A stretch of DNA of 52,461 bases. Source: Leucocoprinus leucothites. Taxonomy: Eukaryota; Basidiomycota; Agaricomycetes; Agaricales; Agaricaceae. Below are positions 19,785-30,325 of this stretch, one piece after another. The stretch lies in assembly GCA_013368445.1 (NCBI GenBank), contig JAACJO010000066.1:1-52461 (forward strand). Reading direction: 5' to 3'. The notes under the pieces are model-generated. The model searched no databases, was not told the origin of the DNA, and was given only the letters and a program-made list of their open reading frames with translations. Position 1 is the stretch's first letter; each line of letters begins with the position of its first letter. The position numbers and the translations under genes are program-made.

Positions 19785-22700
19785 TTAACTATTAGAATCA
19801 GTTGCTAAATCTAATAAAGTATTTTCTACTAGACCAATAAATGGTACTAATACAAGGAACCATGCGAAGTAGAAAGTAGTGGCTACTTGACCAATTTCAA
19901 CATATGGAGTTTCAGGGTGTTGTGAACCAATCCACATTAATATCAAGAAATCTACTACTAATGCCCAGAAGGCAAATTTCATACTTGGTCTGAATGTAGA
20001 ACCTCTAACTCTAGATAAATCTGTTATAGGTAAAATTAATAAAATTAATAATGATCCAAACATTGCTATAACTCCTAATAATTTATTAGGTATAGATCTT
20101 AATATTGCATAGAAAGGTAACAGATCAGTTTTCTAGGTGTGAATAAAATAAATATTATTATTGTTTAATTAGAAAAGTTTATACTTTTTATTAGGTAAAT
20201 TAATTTTTCTTTATTAAAAAACATTTAAACTGTGATAATTTCTAACTAAATTTTACTAACTAAAATTTAATTTCTAGTTCAATTTATCCAATTAAGTTTA
20301 TTTTTACAGGAACCTAAGCTTACCAAAACTTTATAATATTATCTTAACTTAAATTTTTGGAATATAAGCTAAAATTTTATTATTTCTAAAAACTTAAACT
20401 ATTTAAATAACTATTGCACTATAAAATTTATAATTAAAATTGTGTTGTGCAGATTAGTGAAATTTTAAAAAATAGAATACATATAATGTATAAATAAGTT
20501 ATTAGTTATATTTTGTAGGGAAAATAATATTTAATCCTTTACCTTTCAGTAATGGCTGGACTATATCTTCATCCTATTAAACCCAACAACAATATTAGTT
20601 ATAATTATTGTGATTTTTATAGGAGCTTTACGTTAAGTCTCTGGGGAACCTACTTTCATTTTCATTAATGGCTAACATTTTATATGTTTAATAATTTGGT
20701 TTCCTGCTGATTATCCATTGTTACATCTATAAGATTGTTACTTTCTAATTTTTATTTGTCTATAATTAAATATCTATAGATATTACAGTTTGTAAATATT
20801 ATATAATAATATATTCGCCAAATATTGTTTAAATTAGTGTTTTCTAAGTACTTAAAGCTTTAGGTATTTCCAGCAAATAGTAAAGTTTATTTATCTTAAG
20901 GTTACCCTTAAGCATGGCATCTGTTTAAAGATATTAAAAATACCATTCAGGTACAATAGAAGCAGGAGTTACCATAGGATCAGCAGGTATGTAATTATCT
21001 GAGTGTCCTAACATATTAGGATAGAAGAATACCATAACTGATAAAACTAAGAAGAATGCAAAAATTGTTACTAAATCTTTAAAAATAAAGTAAGGATGCA
21101 TTGCATATCTATCTCCACTTGATGTAACTCCATTTGGATTACCTGATCCATGTTCATGTAGCTAATATTATTGCTAAACTATATTAAATTTGTATAAAAT
21201 ATCTTGATACAAATATTCAATAACTAGATCTTTAACTAAAGACATTATATTTAATGAAAAATATTAGTTATATTGTGATTTTTCTTTGTATAGAGAAACT
21301 AGTGTGGAAAATCTAGTTATATTTAATATGTATATTTAAGCAATAATTCTTATTCCTTTCGGTTTAAGGTTGGACTATATCTTCACCTATTTTAATTAAA
21401 GTGTCAATCGTGTAGTCTCTGAGGATATCCTAAGCTTAATATGTTTTATTTAGTTAGGTTTCCTGCTGATTGTTCATTTTTATATACTTAAAATTGTTAC
21501 CGTTAAGGTATTTAAGTCTTTAGAAGTTTCCAGCATATAGATTGATTCTATATGTATTATTTCTAATACATAGGCCCTACAATTTGAGCAATTAAATGTG
21601 CCACTGCTAAAGCAGCTAATAAGAAAGGTAATAAGTAATGTAAAGAGAAGAATCTATTTAAAGTAGCATTAGAAACACTGAAACCACCCCAAATTAACTC
21701 AACAATATCTTGTCCAAAAACTGGTATAGCTGATAATAAATTAGTAATAACTGTTGCCAAATTACAAACCTCTTGTAAATATTCATTCATACTAAGTGTC
21801 CATGTACCTTACGACATAAATAGATACTATTTATTGCTTATAGTTAATCGTAGGCCTTATGTGTGACTTAATTACTGACTTATTGTAGCTGCGCTATTAG
21901 TTAGTAATGTTCACTGTAATTTCGACTGTACATTAAGCATCATTTCAGACACCCACTAGTGACCCAGTCTGTAGCGATTGATTGATCAACCGACGGTCTT
22001 AATGTTGAATGTACATCTTTGACCGTTTTCACTCGCATTGCCGAGTTGATTAACTCAACCCAATGCTAAATTTAGCATTTTACTGTATAGTTATTAGGAT
22101 TTTTGCCTAACCAACATACCTATTTTAATCAATTATTGCTAGGAATTTACAGTAAGACTATGGTACTTACTTTGAATAACTCAAATAATCTAGTACTATA
22201 GATGAGAGTTAATTTTATAGTACATAGATGGATGCATATATGGTCCAATAAGTTTAGCAAGCACAGGCATTGAAGCTGAAGGAATATAAATAATGTATTG
22301 ATTATTTACTCCAGCTAAACAAGGTCGAGCTTGTAATCCATAATTACGATTAATAATTTCACACAATAATTTTACCTCTATCAATTTATATTTATTAGTA
22401 GCAATCTTTAGACCTGAGGATACAGCTCCTCCATATTCCATAATCCACACAGCTAAGGCTATAGGTGTTAGATATTCTTCGACCTTGTGTGGCACGATTT
22501 TTATACGGTGGTCATCATTTTTAAAGTAGAATGCTTCTTCTATCCAGTTGAAGCTACTATAAGTAAAAGTTTTGAATATAGTAAACTGTCGCAGTTTACC
22601 ACCTTTACCTATCCTTGTTAAAATCTTTGGTGTTAATATATTACAGTATCCTAGATCTGAAACATATTTGTGAAACCAAATTAAATAAGCATTGTTAGAG

Positions 22701-24532
22701 TGCTCTTGTTGAAAGCAAATTCGTGTACCATTACCATGTTTTTCGGCAAAAGCATCTCCAAGAAGAGAACCAATTAGTACATTTAAAATATTAAAATTAT
22801 GTGGACCAATTCGCTTTGTTGCTCGTGTCTTAGGATTACTAAAAGGTATTGTAGACAAGCATAAAATATCAAAGTAAGACCATGTGGGGCAGATACCCCA
22901 TAATGACATTTGACCATAAGGTAAAACATAACCTAGGAAAGCTATCAAAGGTTTCCCATTAAACATACTTAATTAAAGTAAAATCTTGTATTAATGAGCC
23001 TGTACTCTATAAAATTATTAATCCTCAATCAATATTGATATTTCTAATAATCACCATTTAGAGCCTTGTGTAATAAAAATAAATTTTAATTAAAACCTTT
23101 CGACTGTACATTAAGCATCATTTCAGACACCCACTAGTGACCCAGTCTGTAGCGATTGTGATTTCAACCGACGGTCTGGAGACAGATTTTATTTCTTTGA
23201 CCGTTTTCACTAGTATAGCCAGTTATATTAATAACCAATACCTCTGTAAAGGTATTCAAATACTTCTATACCAAATCTTTATAAAACAATTTACGATTTG
23301 CCCTAGTACTTGGACTTTGTTAAATATGATTTTAGAAAAAAAACTTTTGTTTATAAATAACCCTTTAATTTATATTCCATTTCAGAAATGAAATGAGGAC
23401 CTACTAATTCAGCTAATCTAGGCATAGATTCCTTTCAGATAGATATACGCCACTGATTAGTTTTACCAGATTTTATTACACTAGTTTTAAGTTTATATTT
23501 ATTTGTTAGTGTAAAAGCAAGAAATTTACACTCCTCAAAAGTAAAACTATTTGTAGCTATATAAACACCTTGACCTTTTTGATGTGACCCATCTTGCATA
23601 ATTCAATGTGCTAATCCTTTGGGTGTTATATATTCTGATATAAATAATGGAACTTTTTTTATAGTTTTACCACCTTTAACCTTAGTATAAAAAGATTCAT
23701 AAATTCAATTAAAACTAGTAAACGAAAAAAGATTAAGTCTATAATTAAATCGATTTTCTATTATATTAACGTTTTTTAACTTTTCGTTGTGGGTGCTATT
23801 GTTAGAGTTATTTGTAGTCGTAGAATGACTGAACTCTTTTTTTTGCACTAGTAGAGGAATAGGTCGAGCACAATAACCTAAATTATAAAAATATAGAGTT
23901 AAATAATGTATATAAGCAGCATTACTTATACTTTGTTCTATTTGAAATCGAGTGCTATTTACTAATTTTCCTGGTATTGTATCGCCCCAAAAATCACCAA
24001 GCAATCCACAAATAATAACGTCTAAAACTTCTTTATTATGAGGACCTATTCTTAAGATAGCTTTAGTTCTAGATCTGTTAATTGGAAGCATAGCACTTGT
24101 TAAGTAAGTGATATTATCAAAATCATATTTACAATTTGGCCAAAAATAATTAATAGCCATCATTAAAATTAAAATTATTACTCCTATTGACCATACTAAT
24201 ACTCTCGGTGATTTATATGAACTATAGTATAATCCTCTTCCAATGTGAGCATATACAAAAATAAAGAAGAATGAAGCTACATTAGCATGTGTGTATCTTA
24301 TTAACCAACCATTATTAACATCTCTCATAATATGCTCTACACTATTAAATGCAAAATCTACATGAGGTGTATAATGCATAGCTAAGAAAGCTCCAGTTAA
24401 AATTTGTATAATTAAACAAGTTGCTAATAAAGAACCAAAGTTCCATAAATAAGTTAAATTAGCTGGTTGAGGAGAATCTACTATATAAGAATTTAGAAAT
24501 CTAAGAAGTACATGAGTTTTTAATATTCTCAT
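19785..24532 (-). CDS. cob: Apocytochrome b (five exons, four group I introns)
   Basis: Core subunit of complex III, binding hemes bL and bH and both quinone sites in the inner membrane. Exons on the minus strand: 24532..24155, 22945..22895, 21757..21587, 21161..20937, 20120..19785; all join in phase to 386 residues. Seen: [57 protein letters not shown], the Qo motif, normally PEWY and present here as VPEWYF followed by [10 protein letters not shown], and [11 protein letters not shown] with its heme His. ATG at 24532. All Trp codons are UGG. Each junction obeys the U/G rule of group I introns. Exon 2 is only 51 bp. Confidence 0.97.
20121..20936 (-). mobile_element. cob intron 4, group I, no ORF
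   Basis: Splits ...VPEWYF from LPFYAIL. Core pieces on the sense strand are complements of ggactatatctt (20558-20569), aagtctctgggga (about 20635-20647) and tttcctgctgattatcc (about 20700-20716). 816 bp without a readable endonuclease; about 400 bases of ORF-free peripheral sequence. Confidence 0.85.
21162..21586 (-). mobile_element. cob intron 3, minimal group I intron
   Basis: 425 bp, the smallest intron here, between HLIA and [11 protein letters not shown]. All core segments are present (complements of ggactatatctt 21372-21383, tagtctctgagga 21413-21425, ctgctgattgttc about 21472-21484) and nothing else; it looks like an intron that has lost, or never had, an endonuclease gene. Confidence 0.87.
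21758..22894 (-). mobile_element. cob intron 2, group I (ID-like) with LAGLIDADG ORF
   Basis: Between SLWG and ATVITN. The core at about 21920-22060 reads, on the sense strand, AAAACGGTCAAAG, GACCGTCGGTTG, GCTACAGACTGGGTC and AATGTACAGTCG. The bases 21920-21980 are identical to 23098-23158 of intron 1. The core follows the ORF, so the endonuclege gene lies in the 5' half. Confidence 0.86.
22196..22894 (-). CDS. LAGLIDADG_2-type intron protein, in frame with cob exon 2
   Basis: Reads on from exon 2 without a stop for about 230 intron-encoded residues, ending TAG at 22196. Motif 1 is [15 protein letters not shown]. The segment [12 protein letters not shown] is shared with the intron 1 protein ([12 protein letters not shown]). 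Motif 2 reads [12 protein letters not shown], where relatives have an Asp before the Gly; here it is Tyr, so cleavage by the second active site may be lost while a maturase role could remain. It uses UGG for Trp. The C-terminus [14 protein letters not shown] is typical of the family. Confidence 0.88.
   Translation of the reverse strand: MCPTWSYFDILCLSTIPFSNPKTRATKRIGPHNFNILNVLIGSLLGDAFAEKHGNGTRICFQQEHSNNAYLIWFHKYVSDLGYCNILTPKILTRIGKGGKLRQFTIFKTFTYSSFNWIEEAFYFKNDDHRIKIVPHKVEEYLTPIALAVWIMEYGGAVSSGLKIATNKYKLIEVKLLCEIINRNYGLQARPCLAGVNNQYIIYIPSASMPVLAKLIGPYMHPSMYYKINSHL
22946..24154 (-). mobile_element. cob intron 1, group I (ID-like) with LAGLIDADG ORF
   Basis: 1209 bp between ILMMA and IAFLGYV. 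The core (about 23098-23222) shares a perfect 61-bp block with intron 2 and strong similarity with a cox1 intron core at 46568-46720. ORF first, core second, as in intron 2. The two cob introns are clearly paralogous. Confidence 0.86.
23351..24154 (-). CDS. LAGLIDADG_2-type intron protein, in frame with cob exon 1
   Basis: Continues the exon 1 frame to TAA at 23351-23353, about 267 intron-encoded residues. Motif 1 is [15 protein letters not shown]; motif 2 is [12 protein letters not shown] with the Asp in place. The C-terminal block [17 protein letters not shown] fits the family. Three in-frame UGA codons (23705-23707, 23603-23605, 23435-23437) fall where Trp is conserved (SFNWIYESF, AHWIMQD), so the protein exists only under code 4. 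Paralogue of the intron 2 protein. Likely splicing helper and/or homing endonuclease. Confidence 0.88.
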
Positions 24533-26067
24533 TTATAGTAATATTAGCCTTGGTCTTAAATGTTAGTTTACTCCTAATTAAAATTAATTCTAGGAATAAT
24601 TACTTAAACATCAAGTAAGGCTTTATATTAAAAAATAATTGTAGCTGTATTTTTATAGCATACAATATATAAATTAATAAGCTTTTTTTTTTATTATTAT
24701 ATAGTGTATATGAAAACTTAGTTAGTATTAAATATTTAAACTTTCATTGAGAATTTTATTCTTTATTAAAAAAATTTTTATTGCACTCCCCACTACCTAA
24801 GGTTAAGCCTAAGATATAATATCTTATGCTATTGTAAATTTATATTTAAATTGAAATATAAATTTTGTATGAAAATAAGACTTACTAAACCAAGCATTGG
24901 CTTAATTTGAAATTAATTCAATGCTTATTAATTTCTTTTTTCTGTTGGCCCTAATTACCCTTTTAAAAAAAAGTCAATATATAATATCTAACTAAAGATA
25001 TTTGTATCCATTATTTAAAAACAATTTTCTACCTTAATGCTACCTAAGATACTAGATAACGGTATTTGTTTATTTCACTTAAATTAAGTGAAGCATATAA
25101 CAAAAAATAAAAATAATATTTTTACAAATCTTACTTAATTACAAAATAAAAAAGAATTATAAATTTAAACACTATAACTATGTAATTACTTTTTAGTATT
25201 TTTTTTTCTTGATAAGAAAATTAATTCACATTTAAATGTTAGCCTTCAACTGTCATTCAACTAGGCGAAGCCTATATGTTTATATAATTTGTTATTTTTT
25301 TTAGATATTATTAATTTAACTAATTCTAATAGATCAGCTTAAGGCTTAAAAGATAGAAAAGGAGAAAACAGTTTTTCTTCTTTAACTCTATCTATAGTCC
25401 TTTTTAAACTAATTAATGTAGCTTTCATAAACTAAATAAAGCAACAAAATATTGAACAAGATGTAATCTACATTAACTGCATCTTATCTATACCTCATAT
25501 TTTTAGCTATTATTACTATAACCTAAAGGCTAATAAAAATATTAGCTTTAAAGAATTTAATTAAATTAAAAATATTTAACTCAACTTCTTTTAAGTAATA
25601 AAATTTACTACTTTTTCTTAAAAAATTCATATTAAAATTTACTGCCTTAAATTTGATTGGCTAAAAAATCAAATCTACTATTGATAGATTGATAGATTGA
25701 ATTCTAGTTCTAAACCAAAACCAAATTATAATTTGAAATTAATTCAATGCTTATTAATTGAAGGGGGGTTTAATAAAACTTTTGCAAATTTAGATCTTCT
25801 AAACAAATACTGAATCGAAATTGTTGTAGTAACTATCTATAACTCTACGACATTTATCTTAATTTTACTATTTAATACTAACTATTAGTTTTTTAAAGCC
25901 TAATATTTCGACTATTTTTTGGGGGATTAAATTTTTAATTTGGATAATTTGCTGCTTTGCATATTTGCCTTTAGATATAAACGAAAGTTCAGGATATTAA
26001 TTGAAAAAAAAGAATAGTTGGTAATGAAATGTACGTTAGGTTAAATTTTACTAATTACTATACAAAA
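24533..26067. other. Long spacer atp6-cob
   Basis: 1.5 kb, A+T-rich, no gene or tRNA found. Holds two C-runs on the sense (minus) strand (G runs 25763-25768 and 25921-25925), a 31-bp direct repeat (24903-24933 = 25729-25759), the GC hairpin TAGGCGAAGCCTA (25262-25274) and a GATAGATT tandem near 25683. Confidence 0.6.
24903..24933. repeat. 31-bp direct repeat, first copy (second at 25729-25759)
   Basis: taatttgaaattaattcaat plus 11 further bases, identical at 25729-25759, 826 bases apart in the same orientation. A possible substrate for deletion of the intervening spacer. Confidence 0.85.
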
Positions 26068-26835
26068 TTAATGTAATTCTATTGCATCTCTTAAGTAAGA
26101 GCAAACTAATAATGTAAACACGAATGCTTGTATTAATGAAACTGCTAATTCTAAACCGATTAAAGCTAAGAAGATTGTAAAAGGTACTAATGTAATTATA
26201 GCTATTATTAAGCTACCTGTGAATAAATCATATAAATAAGTAGATAAAATTTTCAATAGTGTGTGACCTGCTACTAAATTAGCAAATAATCGCACTCCTA
26301 AAGAAACAGCTCTAGCTAAGTATGAGATTAATTCAATTAAAACTAATAAAGGTACTAAAGCTAAAGGAGTTCCAGCTGGAATAAAGAAAGAGAAGAATTT
26401 AATACCGTGTATAGATAAAGCTAAGATAGTTACTCCAATGAAGATAGTAACACTTAACCCTAAAGAAACAACACCACTAGCAGTAATAGCAAAAGAATAA
26501 GGGACATTAGATATTAAGTTACCTATTAATATAAAAAAGAATAATGAATATACAAAAGGTAAATATATTTCGCTGTGTGCTCCTATTTGTTCTCTTACCA
26601 TAGAACTTAAACTAGCGTAAGATGATTCTAAAGAAATTGACCATTTACTTGGTATTAAATTAGAATCATTATTACCTAAATAATGTAAACCTATAACTAC
26701 AAATAATACGAATAAAGAATATAAACCTAAATTTGTTAATGTTAAATTTAGGTGACCTAAGATTGGTGCATTTAATCCCATTAAGCTTGTTACTTCAAAC
26801 TGACTTAAAGGTGATAAGATAAATAATGTTTTCAT
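26068..26835 (-). CDS. atp6: ATP synthase F0 subunit a
   Basis: 255-residue membrane subunit forming the proton half-channels against the c-ring. Conserved blocks: PLSQFEV near the N-terminus (fungal presequence followed by the mature start), LIGNLISNVPYSF, and SLGVRLFANLVAGHTLLKIL with the essential Arg, plus LELAVSLIQAFVFTLLVCSYL at the C-terminus. ATG at 26835. No intron. Two C-run elements lie 143 and 300 bases after its stop. Confidence 0.98.
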   Translation of the reverse strand: MKTLFILSPLSQFEVTSLMGLNAPILGHLNLTLTNLGLYSLFVLFVVIGLHYLGNNDSNLIPSKWSISLESSYASLSSMVREQIGAHSEIYLPFVYSLFFFILIGNLISNVPYSFAITASGVVSLGLSVTIFIGVTILALSIHGIKFFSFFIPAGTPLALVPLLVLIELISYLARAVSLGVRLFANLVAGHTLLKILSTYLYDLFTGSLIIAIITLVPFTIFLALIGLELAVSLIQAFVFTLLVCSYLRDAIELH

Positions 26836-27562
26836 AATTTTATTTTATTATTTGACTGATATTTATTACATTTGATACCAACTATTTTTTTTATCTAAGT
26901 AACACTAGTGCGAATGCACTATTCTAAATAACTAAACTAAGACTATTTTAATTAACTAAGACTATATTAAATAATTAATTTAAACTAAGACTATATATTT
27001 ATATATAATAATACTATTCTTTTTTTTTAGTGCGAAAGTATTAAAGTAAATACTCTTAATTTTTACACATAACTATAATACTGCATACATGAAATTAATC
27101 ATATAAGTTAGTAAATAAAATGTTTTTTCTAGTGAATAAGTAATATAATCTATATATAGATTTTATATTAAAATAATATGTAATTTATTTTTTTTTATTA
27201 TTTGAGGGGGTTTAATATAAATTAATTATCCTAATAGGAAGGTATCCAATTATTAATTTAGCTCTTCAAATTTATCTATAAGATTAAACATATAGTACCA
27301 GCCTAATATACTAATATCTATAATTATTAAACTAGAATGAATAATTGTTGTAATCAAAATTTTTTTACAAATAAAATTATATTTTTGAAAATAGGTATTA
27401 TTATATAATAATCATATTTTTTCTTCACTTAAAGTGTTTAAATCTGTTTTAGATTTTTAATTTACAAAATAGGACTACATATTTACATATTATTGATATA
27501 TAACGGTAATTTTAGCTGAGTATTTAATACTACTACATTTAGTATTTGTAATCAACTTATTT
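26836..27562. other. Spacer trnY-atp6
   Basis: 727 bases without a gene. Sense strand carries TTAAACCCCCTCAAA (G run 27206-27210). Also AGTGCGAATGCACT (about 26908-26921), a GC-containing palindrome, and one AGTGCGAAAGTA motif (about 27029). Confidence 0.55.
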
Positions 27563-27646
27563 TGAGCAGTAAAGGAATCGAACCTTTTACGGCTATTAAC
27601 CAATTCTTTTACAGAGAACCACCATTACCAATCGGATCACCTGCCC
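27563..27646 (-). tRNA. trnY: tRNA-Tyr(GUA)
   Basis: Anticodon stem GTTCT/AGAAT with loop CTGTAAA gives GUA. Long class II variable arm, as is normal for fungal mitochondrial Tyr. T-arm AAAGG-TTCGATT-CCTTT. Acceptor GGGCAGG/ACTGCTC with a G-U and a terminal mismatch. Discriminator A. Confidence 0.9.
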
Positions 27647-27979
27647 TCACCTATAACAATATATATTGTTAACATTAACTAATCCAAACTCTCTTTTAAA
27701 TAATAAAAAAAACTTTTGTTTAATTTAAACAATGTTTGCCTTATGTAGCAGTTGGAAATTAACCGTCCCTATCCGCAATCCTATTTCCAACTTAATTAAT
27801 AACTAATAAACTATTTTGATAAACTTTCTAGAAAAGATTGTTTTTAGCTTATATTTAGACATGTCTTATTTTACTTTAGATAAGGAAGTAGGTATTACAA
27901 ATATAAGATAAATTTAAACATTAGGGGGTGTAATTTAATTTTAATTAATATTAGGGGGTTTAATTAAAAATACCCTTTA
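27647..27979. other. Spacer nad1-trnY with doubled C-run
   Basis: Two sense-strand C-runs, TTAAACCCCCTAAT (27954-27958) and TTACACCCCCTAAT (27924-27928), 30 bases apart, right after nad1. Also a hairpin GTTGGAAAT/ATTTCCAAC (27751-27759 with 27783-27791) enclosing a GC-richer 23-nt loop. Confidence 0.55.
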
Positions 27980-28999
27980 CTAATAAGGAGCAATATCAAA
28001 TGCTATTAGTACACTAGGTACTAAAATGATAAATGCTACTGCTACAGGTAATAAGTTTAACCAACATAAGTCAATTAATTGATCGTATCTTAGCCTTGGA
28101 AGTGTAGCTCTGCACCAAACAAAGAAGAAACAGAAAATACAAGTTTTTAAACCTAAGATTATTGATTGAATATTAAAGAAAGAATCATTAATAAAGATTT
28201 CAGGTAAATTATATCCTCCTAAGAATAAGATAGCAGTTATACAACTAAATAATACAATTGAAGAATATTCACCTAAAAAGAAGAAAACAAAAGGTACAGA
28301 AGAGTGTTCTGTAAAGAATCCAGCTACTAATTCTGATTCAGCCTCTTGTAAATCAAAAGGAGTTCTAGATGTTTCAGCTAAAATAGCTATAAAATAAAAA
28401 ATAAATACTGGTAATAATGGTACTATAAACCAAATAGCTTGTTGACTTTCAATTATTGTTGTGAAATTTAAGGATCCTGTTAATAAAATTATTATTAATA
28501 TTGCCGAACTTAAAATTAATTCATATGAAATCATTGCTGCTGTTGATCGTAAACTCCCTAAAAAGGCATATTTAGAATTTGCCGACCATCCAGCTAATAA
28601 TACTCCATATACTCCTAAAGAAGATAAAGCTAAAGTATATAATATTCCTAATGAAAAATCTGATAATGTTAATCCTTGCCCAAATGGTATAATTCCCCAA
28701 CCTAGTAAACTAAAGATTAATGTTGATACTGGTGCTAAATAGAATAAAACCTTATTTGATTGAGAAGGTATTACTGTTTCTTTAACTATTAATTTTAATG
28801 CATCTGCAAATGGTTGTAATACCCCATAATAACCTACAGTATTAGGTCCAACTCTTCTTTGATGTGCAGCTAATTGTTTTCTTTCTATAATTGTCATAAA
28901 AGCTACTGCTAATAACACAGGTAAAATTACCGATAATACATCTATTAAGTTAAATAGTAGACTAATTAAAGCCATATTGTTTATATTTATTCCTAACAT
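27980..28999 (-). CDS. nad1: NADH dehydrogenase subunit 1
   Basis: 339-residue complex I subunit at the junction of the membrane arm and the quinone channel. Eight or so membrane helices. Conserved: AFMTIIERKQLAAHQRRVGP (E-channel entry), GWSANSKYAFLGSLRSTAAMISYE, AETSRTPFDLQEAESELVAGF, and the C-terminal CRATLPRLRYDQLI. ATG at 28999; another ATG at 28975 (MALISLL) could be the true start, as most relatives begin close to there. No intron. Confidence 0.97.
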   Translation of the reverse strand: MLGININNMALISLLFNLIDVLSVILPVLLAVAFMTIIERKQLAAHQRRVGPNTVGYYGVLQPFADALKLIVKETVIPSQSNKVLFYLAPVSTLIFSLLGWGIIPFGQGLTLSDFSLGILYTLALSSLGVYGVLLAGWSANSKYAFLGSLRSTAAMISYELILSSAILIIILLTGSLNFTTIIESQQAIWFIVPLLPVFIFYFIAILAETSRTPFDLQEAESELVAGFFTEHSSVPFVFFFLGEYSSIVLFSCITAILFLGGYNLPEIFINDSFFNIQSIILGLKTCIFCFFFVWCRATLPRLRYDQLIDLCWLNLLPVAVAFIILVPSVLIAFDIAPY

Positions 29000-29770
29000 T
29001 TTTATTCTTATTTAAAAATTTATTTTTCATTTAATTTTAATTATAAATAAATTTTATCTATACTTTTTTTTTTTAATATACCTTCTAATCATATAGATTA
29101 TATATAAATATTAAAAAAACACATTAAACTAAATGAAAACAACTGTATATTTATGATTCCTAACTTTAATATTGTAGTTTTGTTGTAATATTTGTGAAGC
29201 AAGAATCAATATAGACTATTTTTTGACAATAGTCTATTACTAAATTAATTAAATTATAATTAATTTTTCTAAACTAATTTAGCTTTACAGTCTAAGTAAA
29301 ATACTTAGTATTATAAAAATTTCTTTTTTTTTAATACAATTATCAAGCCGAATTACATATAAATTTCATATATATTTAACTTTTGCTTGTAATCTTTATT
29401 TTTAATAAAAATTAGTGAGCTGTCCTAATTATTAATAATCCCTTAGAGGGTACTTACTATAGAATATAATCTTCTCTTAAAGTTACTAATAACCTTTAAG
29501 GATTAATTAAATGTAAGCATCTGATCCTTTAACTAATTAAAAACTTTATAAGTTTAATTTTAACCTTAAAGAGTGTAACTCTATATTAAAGAAAAAAATT
29601 TATTTTAAATATAATTAATATATAAATTAAAGGCATAATCTATATATAATTAAAGTATAAGATAAAGATAAATAAATACCCTATAAAACTTTAATATAAT
29701 AAAGAACAGCTAGTTGAAATTTAACACTACACTATGACTATAAATTGGTGGCATTTGTTCGGTATTTTTA
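29000..29770. other. Spacer trnI copy 2-nad1
   Basis: 771 bases. The last 74 belong to the inverted repeat. The rest is A+T-rich with no gene seen and no C-run. Confidence 0.5.
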
Positions 29771-29873
29771 TAAGCCTAAGAAGATTTGAACTTCTACAGA
29801 TTCCTCATCAAGAAATTATTCTACCCTTAAATTATAGGCTTTCGATATTCTAACTACTTCTAATTTTGTTTAA
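29697..29873 (-). repeat. Inverted repeat copy 2 (177 bp, carries trnI)
   Basis: Reverse complement of 8132-8308 with two mismatches. Beyond it, 141 bases (29874-30014) have no partner in copy 1; then 30015-30035 matches 8116-8136 inverted again. In copy 1 the two blocks join at a TTAAA shared by both edges. Confidence 0.93.
29771..29841 (-). tRNA. trnI: tRNA-Ile(GAU), copy 2
   Basis: Identical base for base to 8164-8234, on the opposite strand. Both copies keep all tRNA features, so either could be expressed, each in the direction of its own gene arm. Confidence 0.94.
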
Positions 29874-30325
29874 ACAATCTTTATAAAACAAAAATTTTTC
29901 TTTTTTTTTTTAATCCTGCTTTAGACTAGACTAGACTTTTTGGTTTTAATAGTTTACTTATTTTATTTTTAACTAAAATTTTTTTAAAAATAAAACTTTA
30001 CTATATTAATAAAATTTAACTCAACTACTTTTAAAAAAAAATAAATTTTTATTAAAATAACAACAAAAAAAATAATTACTAAAAAATATTTTAAAATATT
30101 TAATCTGTTAATAGTTAATTGAATTACCATACAAAAAGAAAGATTTCTTTTTTTTTTTGGGGGGATAAAATAGGTATTTAGTACTATAAAGTAAACCTAG
30201 GGGGTTATTCGCAAATCAATTTAATTAGTATTATGGTTAAACAAAATACTAGAGTTTTGTTTTCATAATTCGAGTAAAAATAAAATACTCAAATTAATAG
30301 CGAAAGACAGAATAATTAAATAAAA
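29842..30325. other. Spacer nad5-trnI copy 2
   Basis: 484 bases. Sense-strand C-runs AATAACCCCCTAGG (G run 30200-30204) and a run of 6 C (30159-30164), 122 and 162 bases after nad5. Also the 141-base segment absent from repeat copy 1. Confidence 0.55.

Noticed and set aside
23137..23391. 84-codon plus-strand ORF
   Set aside because: Antisense to the ID-like core and the ORF of cob intron 1.
28461..28742. 93-codon plus-strand ORF
   Set aside because: Antisense to nad1, composition mirrors it.
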